A stretch of DNA of 64,000 bases from Bolinopsis microptera (Eukaryota; Ctenophora; Tentaculata; Lobata; Bolinopsidae). A model generated the notes under the pieces. That model did no database searches and was not told where the DNA came from. It saw only the letters and a program-made list of their open reading frames with translations. Below are positions 10,537 to 21,434 of this stretch, one piece after another (position 1 is the first letter of the stretch; every line of letters starts with the position of its first letter). The stretch spans positions 2,003,375-2,067,374 of the forward strand of contig NC_087072.1 of NCBI RefSeq assembly GCF_026151205.1. The letters are read 5' to 3'. Made by a program: the position numbers and the translations under genes.

Positions 10537-13500
10537 ATGTCTGACAAAGATTCTGAAACGTTTGATTTTCCGATGTCTCAGCAAAAATACCAAATTGTAA
10601 AGATTGTTGCTAACTTTCAGGTTAAGTTTTGCGCCATGAAATTGAACAAGGTTAATTTTTTCGGATTAACAGCTTTGTTCCTGGTCTTGTTTGCTCTCCA
10701 TGCGTATTTTAGTAAAGCCAGCTCGAATTTGACACCATGCGAGGTGAGTTGTGAACCCACACATTACTGCAATTGAAGTTATAGTATAGTCACCTTTTAG
10801 TCTAAACGTGCTCAAATAAAAGCCCCAATAGTAATAGAATTAATTCTCTGAGCCCACAAATTATGTCATATTTAACAAGGCTTTAATACCGTACATCTCG
10901 ATCATGTCAGTGACTATTTCCCAAGAATTTAGAATAATTAACGTAACATTTGAAAGATTCATACTCTGAATTGTGATAATCCTTTTGACTGATTTGTCAT
11001 ATAATTCGCTAATTGTCCCAGAGCCTGGACATCTTCAAGAAATCAAAAGTAGATAACGAAAGCTACTCAAGTCTCCGGAACATTAGTCGAGAAAATTCCA
11101 CAAAGAAGGATATGGGTGTAAAAGAATATTGCGAAAGTACAGAGTAAGTGTATTTATATCATAGCCATTTTAAATTCGCCGGATTTCCGCCCGGTTTCCA
11201 AACCATGATCAGAATTTTGAAATCAATGTATCTTATTGGATTTATCAAATAGAAAAGATTTAGATTTTAACGGATCAATATAAATCCAAATCTAATATCG
11301 AAAATATAGGAGTTTCGTCCACACCGATGGGTGATTATGGTCTTAATCACATATTTCCGATCTCAACACATCATCCCTTAATTAAAATCCCTTGAACTAA
11401 TAACCCTTTGGATTATTTCATTTGGTAACTGATATTTCTCCTTAACCAGATTATTCCTGAAAGAGAATGAGCGAAGGTTAATGTGGGTAGAGAAACAGTG
11501 CAAAAACAATCCGAGACTGTCTAAGATATTCGAGATCTTTCATTTCAGGTATGGTAGAGATTGATTCTAAATTTTGTTATCCGGCGTTGAAATAGTTGGT
11601 CTAAAAATAATAATATACGATACGCATATATTGAATTTCTTCACTTCCAAGCTAATCTGGTGGATTCGTGTAGTGTTATTGAGTCTCATGATTTGATAGT
11701 TCTTTCATTCAAATTTCTGATTGTTTCTGAATAGACTCAGTGAAGACAGATTCTAATGGAAATAAATAGCCGAATAACGTATCGACATTTCTACGTCATA
11801 CTCATATTCTCAAATTATTTGTTATATAGTAGTGTTGGAAGTATTAAAGCTAGTTACAATACTAGTACTACAATAGTACTAGTAGTAGTAGATTGTAGTA
11901 TCTGTTTTCTCAGGAAATCCAACTTGGGTTGGTGTCCAGTTTACAAAGCAGCGTCTTCTAACGTGCTAGCTCACTTTTGCAGAGACTACTTCCGAGAAGG
12001 AATCTGTCGGGACAAGACTATTAACGGAGCCACACTCTACAGAAGTTCTAAGTTTTTTAGAGAGCCGGTGAGATGTAAAAAATCTGGCTAATTTTTTTTT
12101 ATTGCTTTATAAATACTAAACAAATTAAAGAATCATGACTCATTGCAACCTGCTGTATTTTTATAAATTTCATCCCCAAGATGACCCCGACCGGCGAAGA
12201 AAAACGTACTTTTGTAGTAGTTCGTGATCCGTTGAGAAGGTTGCTATCAGCATACCGGGACAAGATTGAGCATCTCAGAGAAACCTTTTTCAAGAATCCT
12301 GCCCGCGAAATGATGCTCCATCATCGTCCCATCAGATGGAACATAAACTTTCACCGGGACAAGAGCGCCCAGGAGGCCATTGACCACGCGGGAGCGATGA
12401 CTAGAAACGAGGTGCAAAGTGAGGAACCTGATGCAAAGAACCCGTACCTGTACCCGCCGTACCCGACCTTCAAAGAGTTTGTTGCTGAAGTTATCGCTGG
12501 TTGGGGTAACCCACACATTGTACCAGCCAGCCAGTATTGTGGTCCCTGCGGTCCTACCAAAAAGTAAATACCGCTAGGTCCTTCAATCTTCATATTTCAG
12601 TGTTTTAGTGCTATATGAATATTTGATTTAGAAAACATTAATTCGATTCACATTGTATGCTTAGTCTGAATTGCGAATGAAGCCTCGTGCGATTCATTAA
12701 TTCTACATCAAGATAATAGCCGCCAATCCAACGAAATTAATAATACTATAAAACATTTCAGGTTTGATTTTATTCTAAAGGTTGAGACCTTTGATTGTGA
12801 TATGAGGCACATGCTCAACCTCATCACCACCTCAACATCAACCGTAAGTGATACAATTTTAAATAATCAATATCAGGAATTTGCATCATCTTAAACCGCG
12901 TTATTTTTGAAGTGATGTTTTTAGTCCAAAACGCTAACAACCATTTTAATTTTGAAAAAAAAGTATTGAAACTGCATCATTATCAACAATCAATATTCAA
13001 GACGAAGTGAAACAATGGAATACCGGGTCCCGAAATTCAAAAGTGTAGTCACTGTTTGGTATTGTTCTCTTTTTTTGTTTTTTGGAGGAATATGAACAAT
13101 AACAATAACATGAATAATGAATTAAAAAATCTCGTCACAACTATTTCTCCCAAAACCCTGCACACTGTGAACAGTACCGTTCACAGTACCGTTCACAGTA
13201 CCGTTCACAGTACCGTTCACAGTACCGTTCACAGTACTGGTCACAGTACCGTTCACAGTACTGGTCACAGTACCGTTCACAGTACTGTTCACAGTACCGT
13301 TCACAGTACTGGTCACAGTACCGTTCACAGTACCGTTCACAGTACCGTTCACAGTACAGTACTGTTCACAGTACCGTTCACAGTACTGGTCACAGTACCG
13401 TTCACAGTACCGTTCACAGTACCGTTCACAGTACTGGTCACAGTACTGGTCACAGTACCGTTCACAGTACCGTTCACAGTACCGTTCACAGTACCGTTCA

Positions 13501-16469
13501 CAGTACCGTTCACAGTACCGTTCACAGTACTGGTCACAGTACCGTTCACAGTACCGTTCACAGTACCGTTCACAGTACTGGTCACAGTACCGTTCACAGT
13601 ACCGTTCACAGTACTGGTCACAGTACCGTTCACAGTACCGTTCACAGTACTGGTCACAGTACCGTTCACAGTACCGTTCACAGTACTGGTCACAGTACCG
13701 TTCACAGTACTGGTCACAGTACCGTTCACAGTACTGGTCACAGTACCGTTCACAGTACTGGTCACAGTACCGTTCACAGTACTGGTCACAGTACCGTTCA
13801 CAGTACTGGTCACAGTACCGTTCACAGTACTGGTCACAGTACCGTTCACAGTACTGGTCACAGTACCGTTCACAGTACTGGTCACAGTACCGTTCACAGT
13901 ACTGGTCACAGTACCGGTCACAGTACTGGTCACAGTACCGTTCACAGTACTGGTCACAGTACCGTTCACAGTACCGTTCACAGTACCGTTCGCGGTACCG
14001 TTCACAGTACTGGTCACAGTACTGTTAACATAGTACAGAGCTCCGGGAGAAGTAGAGGAAGTTAAAATATAAAATAAAAAGCTCCTTTTTTGTTTGGGCG
14101 AGGGCACTTCACGTAAAATCCTGTTCAATGTGCGCCACTTTTCTTCGCGTAGTAGGCTACAAGAAATTTTGGTCCTTGGGTCAGCATAGGTTATTCCAAT
14201 TTGATCTACTGATTTTCAAATGGATATGCACTGGAATGATAGATGGTTGAGGTTGTGCTTATCCAGTCTTGAAGAATTGTCACTCCTGTATATATTATAT
14301 ATATAATATATATAATAATGTTGGCAGCCCTGCAGCTGATCCTTCTGTGAGAGTACCGAAATTAGTAATACAAATTGTTATTACCTTAATTTAAAAATTG
14401 CATCACAATAAAATCCAACGGTACACTTTTCAATTAAGTGGCTGGCCCGATGGAAATCAGGATTCATAATGTAATCATTATCATTTCACAATTTATGACT
14501 CCAATGACCAATTCTCATTCCTACCTGGAGGATGTACTGCCGGTCGTACAAGTTGAAGCATCTTGGAATTCAGCTTGGACTTGGAGGGCACATTCCACAT
14601 CTTTTACCTCCATGTTTATAGATGACGCCTTCGTCTCGAAATCCTGTAATAAGTTGAATCATTTAACTTTAAGTTATTGTTAGCGTAAATTAACGTAAAA
14701 GTCATAACTACCTTTACTTATTGGACATTATTTGAACGGACATTAAAATGAAAATCCTTCAGCGTCCAATTAATCTCCGTTCGAATTAAGTCCGAGGAAG
14801 GTATAAGTTAAGCATTTAAAATTACAATTGTCTGTTTCGAAGCCATTATACAGACCAACCATCCAACCAATCATTCTTGTAGATTCCGAGATTAAAATTC
14901 AATTAACTTTTACATTAATTCAGCTCACCTTTTTGAGATTTTCAATCTCATCCTTGTAAGCTGCTAGATCTTCTTTAGCCCTCGCCACAGTCAGGTCTAA
15001 CTCCCGCGCTAAAGCATCTGCTCTTTTAGTAGCGGCTGTTAAATCCTCTTGTCTATTCAGTCGTGACTGTAGGATGAGTGATCTTGATGTTTCAAAGGAT
15101 CGCTCCTCTTTAGCCAGCTGGCGTCTTAGACCAAAAATTATGTCTTTCTGGCTCCACTTTTCCTGAGGAATAAATTAGTTATTGCAATGAAATTGTACTT
15201 GTACTAATCATTATATTTATATATTTTATAAATAATAAGGTTCGACAGCATATTGATTAACCTTTATCTCTTTATCTCTTTATCGGTTGACTGTTATCCT
15301 ATGATTGTTTATACTTATGTCGTGAACACTATAACAAGTTGAGCAATATATTTAGTATGGTGACACTGACTGGTTAAGTTTCAAGTTTTATATAAAAATA
15401 ACCCTCTCTGTCTCACCTTTTCGAGGAGCTCTACTTTTTCTTTGAGCAGGTCATTCTCGGATGTCAAGATTTCAATCTCGTTTTTAAGGATACCTTTTTC
15501 GTTTGTTTCAAACCAAATCTGGCATTTATAAGTGTCCTTTTCCTCGATCAGTTGCCCCAGTTGTTGTAGAGCTATTTCTCTTCTTTGCTCTGAGTAAGAA
15601 TGTTGGTCAGATCTCACTAAGTCAGTATGAGCATCAAATGCTAAACAAAATAAGAATGTATGCAGCATGACTGATGACTGATAAGAGACCAAATTAATTT
15701 TCAAGTCGAAAATTGTCAACACAGTTTGAATATAGCCATAGGTACCTAAAGAGGTTTGCTGGGCTGGTCGTCTTGTTCGAGAACATCTTCGAATAGCAGT
15801 CTGGATTGCTTTTTGAAATCCCATTGAAGATATTGTATTTTCAAGATATAGGATTATAGTGTTTAGATAACTGTGTTTGATAGAAGACAACAAAGCAAAT
15901 TAACTAGTGTGGGAATAAATATGACCCGCGTGCATTCCAGGGGGTTTCAGCACATTTGTCGCGCGCGATTTTGTTCGCCATGACAACACGACCAACACGT
16001 GCTAACGCGTATAAAACAAATCATATATTAAAGTATTAATATATGATTTGTAACGCCTTTGTCTATGACAAAGGCGTGTTGCCGAAAAGTCGACAACTAA
16101 TTGTTTTGAAACTCTGAGTGGAGACTCTCGCTAACACTTCGTCACCAACTATCAACAATAATCTCTTCCAATGTAAGAAATGTCTAATAATGAGCTGTTT
16201 ATATCCCTCAACCTATATTCCAGGAAACAACAGACGAAAGGTGGGCCACAAACGCAGGACCAACAGTAAACAAGCCCCTACTCTACAGCTACTACTCCAC
16301 CCTGGCCTCTGATCAACTGGAGGCACTGCTGGAATATTACCAGGACGATTGTCTGCTCTATCAGTACCCTTGTGCGGATCTGGTTCGTGATGTCAGGACG
16401 TTCAAGTTGCTGAATCCAAATCATAAACACGAGTACAAGAATAGCTGGAGTGGTAGCACGGTATCCTGA
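10537..16469 (+). CDS. Golgi carbohydrate sulfotransferase (Sulfotransfer_2, CHST8-14-like)
   Basis: Enzymes of this family move sulfate from PAPS to sugar residues of glycans in the Golgi lumen. Exons: 10537-10743, 11022-11143, 11450-11548, 11914-12067, 12181-12563, 12762-12843 and 16224-16469, with GT-AG borders and matching phases throughout. The product is 430 residues from the ATG at 10537, or 397 from the ATG at 10636. The second start gives a classic short cytoplasmic tail before the type II signal anchor FFGLTALFLVLFALHAYF and is my preference. The 5' PAPS-binding loop is WCPVYKAASSN (exon 4) and the 3'-phosphate site is VVVRDPLRRLLSAYRDK (exon 5). The NPHIVPASQYCGPCGP and FDFILKVETF blocks follow, and YYSTLASDQLEALLEYY in the last exon is the usual C-terminal block. 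Intron 6 (3.4 kb) contains a minisatellite and an opposite-strand gene. Sugar specificity cannot be read from the sequence. Confidence 0.92.
13165..14033. repeat. 12-bp minisatellite, about 72 copies, in sulfotransferase intron 6
   Basis: Units are accgttcacagt and actggtcacagt, differing at two positions. In the second half they alternate regularly, making a 24-bp higher-order unit. As 12 is a multiple of three, frames stay open on both strands (TVPF/TVLV on plus, NGTV/TSTV on minus); I treat these as artefacts because the array is intronic and has no coding flank. Confidence 0.97.
14521..15824 (-). CDS. small coiled-coil protein gene nested in the sulfotransferase intron
   Basis: Four minus-strand exons fit well: 15746-15824 (ATG start MGFQKAIQTAIRRCSRTRRP), 15417-15640, 14929-15162 and 14521-14643 (TAG stop). 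Phases match (1, 0, 0) and borders are GT-AG, giving 219 residues. The N-terminus is basic, with many arginines, and could be an amphipathic targeting segment. Exons 2 and 3 encode a long charged heptad-rich helix, for example LKNEIEILTSENDLLKEKVE and LTVARAKEDLAAYKDEIENL, the pattern of a parallel coiled coil. I do not recognise the family. The gene lies wholly inside intron 6 of the sulfotransferase on the opposite strand. The last exon could instead end at the same AG/GTAGG site and splice on, but the in-frame stop is simpler. Confidence 0.75.
16017..16077. repeat. two adjacent perfect hairpins
   Basis: The first has a perfect 15-bp stem (16017-16031 with 16036-16050) and a 4-nt loop. Two bases later the second has a perfect 11-bp stem (16053-16063 with 16067-16077) and a 3-nt loop. 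They lie in the sulfotransferase intron, about 190-250 bp upstream of the nested gene's start. A small mobile-element remnant or a regulatory structure are both possible. Confidence 0.8.
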
Positions 16470-17249
16470 GGGGTTATCTGACCCTACATAATTCCTCGTG
16501 AATATCCTGCATAACTGCACATCATTGTTTACTGAATAGGAGTATTTCACTTTATAAGTATTAACCTTGGGAAAAATATCCTATCGATTACCTTTTAAAT
16601 TTAAAAGGTAAAATTTTGTAAATTATTACTTTATAGATGCAATGTGGATTCTGGTGGAGAGGTGACACATGACAGCAATTAAAGAATTAAGCAATCAGGA
16701 TCCTCTATTCTTCTATTAAAGTTTTAACCAATCAAACCCCATAATCACTGTCACGCGTCCACAATATATAATATAGAGATATGGGTATGCTTCACTTCCC
16801 ACCAGAATATACTGCCAGAGCCATTATATTATCTAATTAATATTTGTAATTCTGATGTTGTCGGAAATTTATGATTATACTTAAGCTGAATTCTTCTCTA
16901 TCAAAAGAGAAACAATACAATTAAGATTCAGTAATTATTCTTGCATATTGAGAACTTGAACATGAAAGAGAATGAAAGAGATGCCGACATTAACGCTTAA
17001 ATAGAAAATGTCGTTTTATGAGCACACAGTAGGTATAACATAACATTATGAAGTTATGAGGTTTGTTGATACACTTTTAGCTTTCAAGCAAAATCGGTCC
17101 TTGCAATATTTATGCCTCTTTTCTAATTTCTTGTCTACCTGCCTACAACGACTTTGAACTAAAACTTTTTACCAAAAATAATTGGTGATTACTCTGATTT
17201 ATACTTTTATACAACTGCACACTTGTCTATTTCATTCACTGCTGCTAGA

Positions 17250-17341
17250 CACTATAATCAGTGTGGAGGAGGTAATACATAAGTACATAGGGGATGTGAA
17301 ATATGAATGCGAAAACCATTTCAAGATGTGGAGTCCTGTGT
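17250..17341 (+). pseudogene. possible stray sulfotransferase-like exon
   Basis: After a plausible acceptor (gctgctag) the plus strand reads ISVEEVIHKYIGDVKYECEN followed by HFKMWSPVSDSW, with a possible donor GTACTT next. The pattern of a helix like F-x-E-F-V-x-x-x-I, then N-x-H-x-x-x-x-S, resembles the segment between the 3' PAPS site and the cysteine pair in carbohydrate sulfotransferases, the family of the upstream gene. No partner exons are visible before the LINE at 17688. It may be a relic of a tandem duplicate, an exon of an unseen gene, or chance. Confidence 0.25.
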
Positions 17342-17687
17342 CAGACAGTTGGGTACTTTGAGCCGGCTACGTGACCACTGGGTGATGAACCAAAGGCTTC
17401 GTCGAAATGGTCTTAATTTGGAGAAGCTGACAGCCAATTTATCAAATTTTCAAAGCTTCTCAAATGGCATTTATCGTCGGCCCTTACCTTGTACCCATTT
17501 ATTTGCACTAACAGCCAATAGTGGGTTGGATAGAAAGAGGAGTTTGGGAAGAGAGCGTGTCGTGAGAATACTTGTGAGCAGGCAGAATTTATCACAGGTA
17601 CGCCCCCGTAGGACTAGTCTGGTTGGCCGCCCCTATTTCACACTAGATGAAGTTCACAAAATCATAATAATTTGACTTCCTGTTGTT
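17342..17687. other. unassigned stretch before the LINE 3' end
   Basis: A plus-strand frame is open for about 120 codons from 17307 but shows no family signature. It may be 5' flank of the LINE, part of the stray sulfotransferase-like locus, or chance. Confidence 0.3.
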
Positions 17688-18358
17688 TTGTTAGCTAAAT
17701 ACCCCCTACTAACACTTGGACACAAAAACATCAACATCATCAAAAATCTCAACACTACACTCAGTAGCAACAGACAAAATTACAGAACTGCAGTGCACCT
17801 CATCACGGGACATTGTGGCCTCAACAAACACCTACACACCATTCGCAAATCAGACAGAAGTGCTTGTCCTAAATGCGGCGACGAAGAGGAGACCGTCTCA
17901 CACTTTCTCGGTCAGTGCCCGGCTATTGCCCAAATAAGAGGTCAATATTTCCGGGACTACTACTTCTCTGTCAATGACATATTCGACAACCAACACATCT
18001 CCACCATTGTCAACTTTGCAAACCACACTAAACGCTCAATGGTGCCAGAGGAGTTGGACCAGACAGGTGTAACATAGCGACTACTTTAACGCCGTCTTGT
18101 TTCGCCTCTCTCTTCCACACTCAACCACCACTTAAGCGTTCATCTATGACACACCCCACAACACTTAGTGACTTACCATCATCCTTGATTACACATCTTG
18201 ATTCCACTGGCATCCTCCACAGGACTGCCATACCCCAGAGGTAGGCAAAGCATCCATATGCTATCCTCTCGTGTGGGCCAACCAGGCCCAGCCTCTCTTT
18301 AAAAATTTTTTTTAATTAAAAAAAAACCCTACTAAAACCCCCCCCCCCCCCCCCCACT
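17688..18358 (+). mobile_element. LINE 3' end: C-terminal zinc knuckle region, 3' UTR and A-rich tail
   Basis: The frame 17688-18074 encodes YRTAVHLITGHCGLNKHLH and the cysteine-histidine knuckle CPKCGDEEETVSHFLGQCP, which typify the end of the ORF2 protein of RNase H-bearing I/jockey-like LINEs. A stop is followed by about 225 bp of 3' UTR and an A-rich tail near 18301-18330, then a run of C. The copy is 5'-truncated, as is normal for LINE insertions. It is a different element from the one at 8745-9470 and lies in the opposite orientation. Confidence 0.8.
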
Positions 18359-21130
18359 ATAAACTCTGTACTAATAAAGAATAATGAGCTGAGAGCACTT
18401 TACAATGCTGCACTGTGTATGGTTGCAACCTGGCGAGGGTAAGGGAACGTAAATAAACCATGATCTGTGATTGTGAAACTCAACACGAAGTTTTAACTAC
18501 AATAACTTCTTTAATACCTACAACCTAGTTCAGTTCTTCCATATGATAGTTCGGGTTTCACTTCAGAGTTTGTGTGACGTTTAAAATATACTTATATATC
18601 AGTAATGGTAGCGATTTCGGACAACTACAAGGGGGTGAGGTGTTAAAATTGCTGCACAAATTGTTCGTACCCTCTAGATATGCCCCCTTCATTCTTAACT
18701 TAACCGTGGCCTAATCTTTTATCAAGCATATATATTCAAATTCATCTCTGGCTTTCTTTGTTTAGTACAACGTTAACATTAAGATTAATAAATAAGAAGC
18801 CTTTTACTTTCTGTAGTACTGCATATAAGCTTGACTACATGAGTACATGGTCGCCTTTCAATGTTTATCCGTGGCGAGTGCGCGTGAATCGACGAGATTC
18901 GTGGGGACACTAATTGTGGACAACATATTTACCTGGGGATCTCACGGTTCACCATGAAGAAATGGCGGAGTGACAGGCGGAGTGCCGACCAGTAAGCAAC
19001 CTATAAAGCTATAAGCGGAAATCATAATCAGGTGGTTCACGGTATGCATTATGCAGCGGTGAACCCTGTATTTCTCTAAACTTCCTTAGCCATGCTTCCC
19101 GGTATACTTTACACAACTAGTGATCTGAATCTGTTGCAGATTCTGGTACGTGGTAGATAACCATGATAACGAGGGAAGGTATGGTGGATTTAGAAGGAGC
19201 TACTCCTTATTCTCACGCATAAATCAATAAATTATGCATGTTAGAATGAGGCGTTCCGCCTTCCCGCTTCCGGTTCCAAAGTTGATATCCGGTCGGTATC
19301 CCATAATCCTCACGTGATAATTTTGTTATCTGCTTGCTGCTGAATCATCAGAAAACAATTGTCATGAGAGGATATGATGGGGGTATGCGGTTAATTTAAA
19401 AGAACCTAATTCTCAATCTTATGCGTGAATCATGCAAGACAGCATAACTGTGACGATGCTGAATTTTACATTTAGTTAAATTTCTTTGCTTATGATTTGG
19501 ATCATAGTAGCCGGCCAGACAGTAGTATACATTTATTTATTTAAAATTAGTCGAAATTCTTTCTCAAGACTCATGTTCTCATGTTAAATATGTCTGTTCA
19601 CAATTCAGTAGGTATAGTTCCGAGAGGGGCGTGCCTGAATTTGTTTATATATGCTGATGATGTGCGGGGCTGTTTCCGTCACCAATCGTCACAGGAACTG
19701 ATGAGCAGTGTAACTATAACGTATCACACGTACTTTTAAATATCGGACGGACTAGTCCGTACTTTTTTATCTAAAAGTACAACACTTGCACCACTCGTTA
19801 CTCAGTCTTCTAGAAGAGTTTTATGCACATTCAATATGATCCCAGGTACCCGTACTGGTAACGTTAACAGGAAATGGGCATCCCATTTAGTCTTGTGTCG
19901 TTGTGAGGTGTTAGATTTTTTCATCTTGATAATAAGATATTCGCACACAACATGAGCTTCTTACGTGATAATTTTTTTAAATAATCTCAAATTTTCGTTA
20001 ATTAAAATTTGACGAGCCCACCGATAGATAACTTAAAATATAAAATTCCAAAATCTAAATACTGTATATTACCAGACTATGAAGTGTAAATTAGATAAAT
20101 GAGAATTTATTAACTTTCACGTTTGTGTCGAGCACTACAGCGAACAACCAAGCTTTCTCTAATTAACCTTAATTGTGATACACGACGTGTCGTAATTACA
20201 AGTGCCGCTGGGTGGCTTTCAGAGTGGTGCAGTCTGGTAACGTAATCTGTGATGTGTGTCCGCACTAAATTCATTAAATAAGGAGGATTTCGTCCGGCAA
20301 TTTAGCTGTTATCATATGTCACAGTACCTGTGTTACATAGTTTTGAGAAGCTGTTTTTGAAGCTATTTTGCAGCCACCGCTCTATAAGTATAGAATTAGA
20401 CGGATATTCATTGATTCGCTTGCGGAACTGGCTCTTCTTTAATATTCTTCAGTCCAAATATTATCCTTCTGCAGAATATGAATGTGACCTGAATTATGCT
20501 TAGCAGACTTATATTTATAATTAGATTAAGTTTGACTAAGTGGATCCTTTTATTGTATGTTGAACATAAATGCTTTAACTTTAAGCGTCACAACGAATCA
20601 CGAACATTTAGTGACCAACTGACGCCATGCTTTTGAATTCAGATCTATCCACGAGAAGTTCGACAACATGACATTGCATTTCAGTTTATAAAGTTTGTGG
20701 CGAAGTTTAAGTTAAATCCATCCCGACATGAACTGTTATACAGCAGATATCTGGAGCGGCGTGCAGTAAAGAACATTTCCCATAAAACTGTTTGTACGTA
20801 ACAGTCTGGTTAAAAAGTTGGCGTCTCACTTCACTTTGCCCGGAACACTTCGTCTAGTATACGATAATCATATGATAATGATATGCCTCAGATTCGACAT
20901 AATATCAACTGCATGAGTGACGAGGCGGACAAGACGACCCAACATTAGCGCGATATGACGCAGGACATATCCAGTTACCAGTTACCCCTCTATAATACCA
21001 CCTCACAGCCGGTCATCTTCCATCTTCCCAGACCTTTTAATTTGAATCAGAGCACATCCATTGTTCATTATAGTTCTAATTGTTGAGGTTCCATGAGGTA
21101 GAGGGTAAGTCACTGCGTCCTGTCCTATAG
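18359..21130. other. non-coding, nothing recognised
   Basis: AT-rich DNA without a long open frame. The only structure noticed is a perfect 14-bp palindrome at 19747-19760. No RNA gene or known repeat was identified. Confidence 0.5.
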
Positions 21131-21434
21131 TTCTTCCTCTCTGCATCACGATCATGAGACGTGTTGTTATAACGATATCGGATATAGTACATCACTTGAT
21201 AATTTCAACATTTTATCATTATTTGTGTTACTTCTTCCTCTCTGCATCACGATCATGAGACATGTTGTTATAACGATATCGGATATAGTACATCACTTGA
21301 TAATTTCAACATTTTATCATTATTTGTGTTACTTCTTCCTCTCTGCATCACGATCATGAGACATGTTGTTATAACGATATCGGATATAGTACATCACTTG
21401 ATAATTTCAACATTTTATTATTATTTGTGTTAAC
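21131..21434. repeat. 101-bp tandem repeat, 3 copies
   Basis: The unit starting at ttcttcctctctgcatcacg recurs at 21131, 21232 and 21333 with only a couple of base changes. The near identity indicates a recent triplication. Confidence 0.95.

Noticed and set aside
13056-14128. Long open frames over the 12-bp array as a repetitive protein gene
   Set aside because: They owe their length to a unit divisible by three, lie inside a well-supported intron and have no non-repeat coding flank.
15381-15893. Single continuous 170-codon minus-strand frame as one exon
   Set aside because: The middle part reads through an intron; splitting at GTACC and TTTAG/C gives a coherent coiled-coil product with matching phases.
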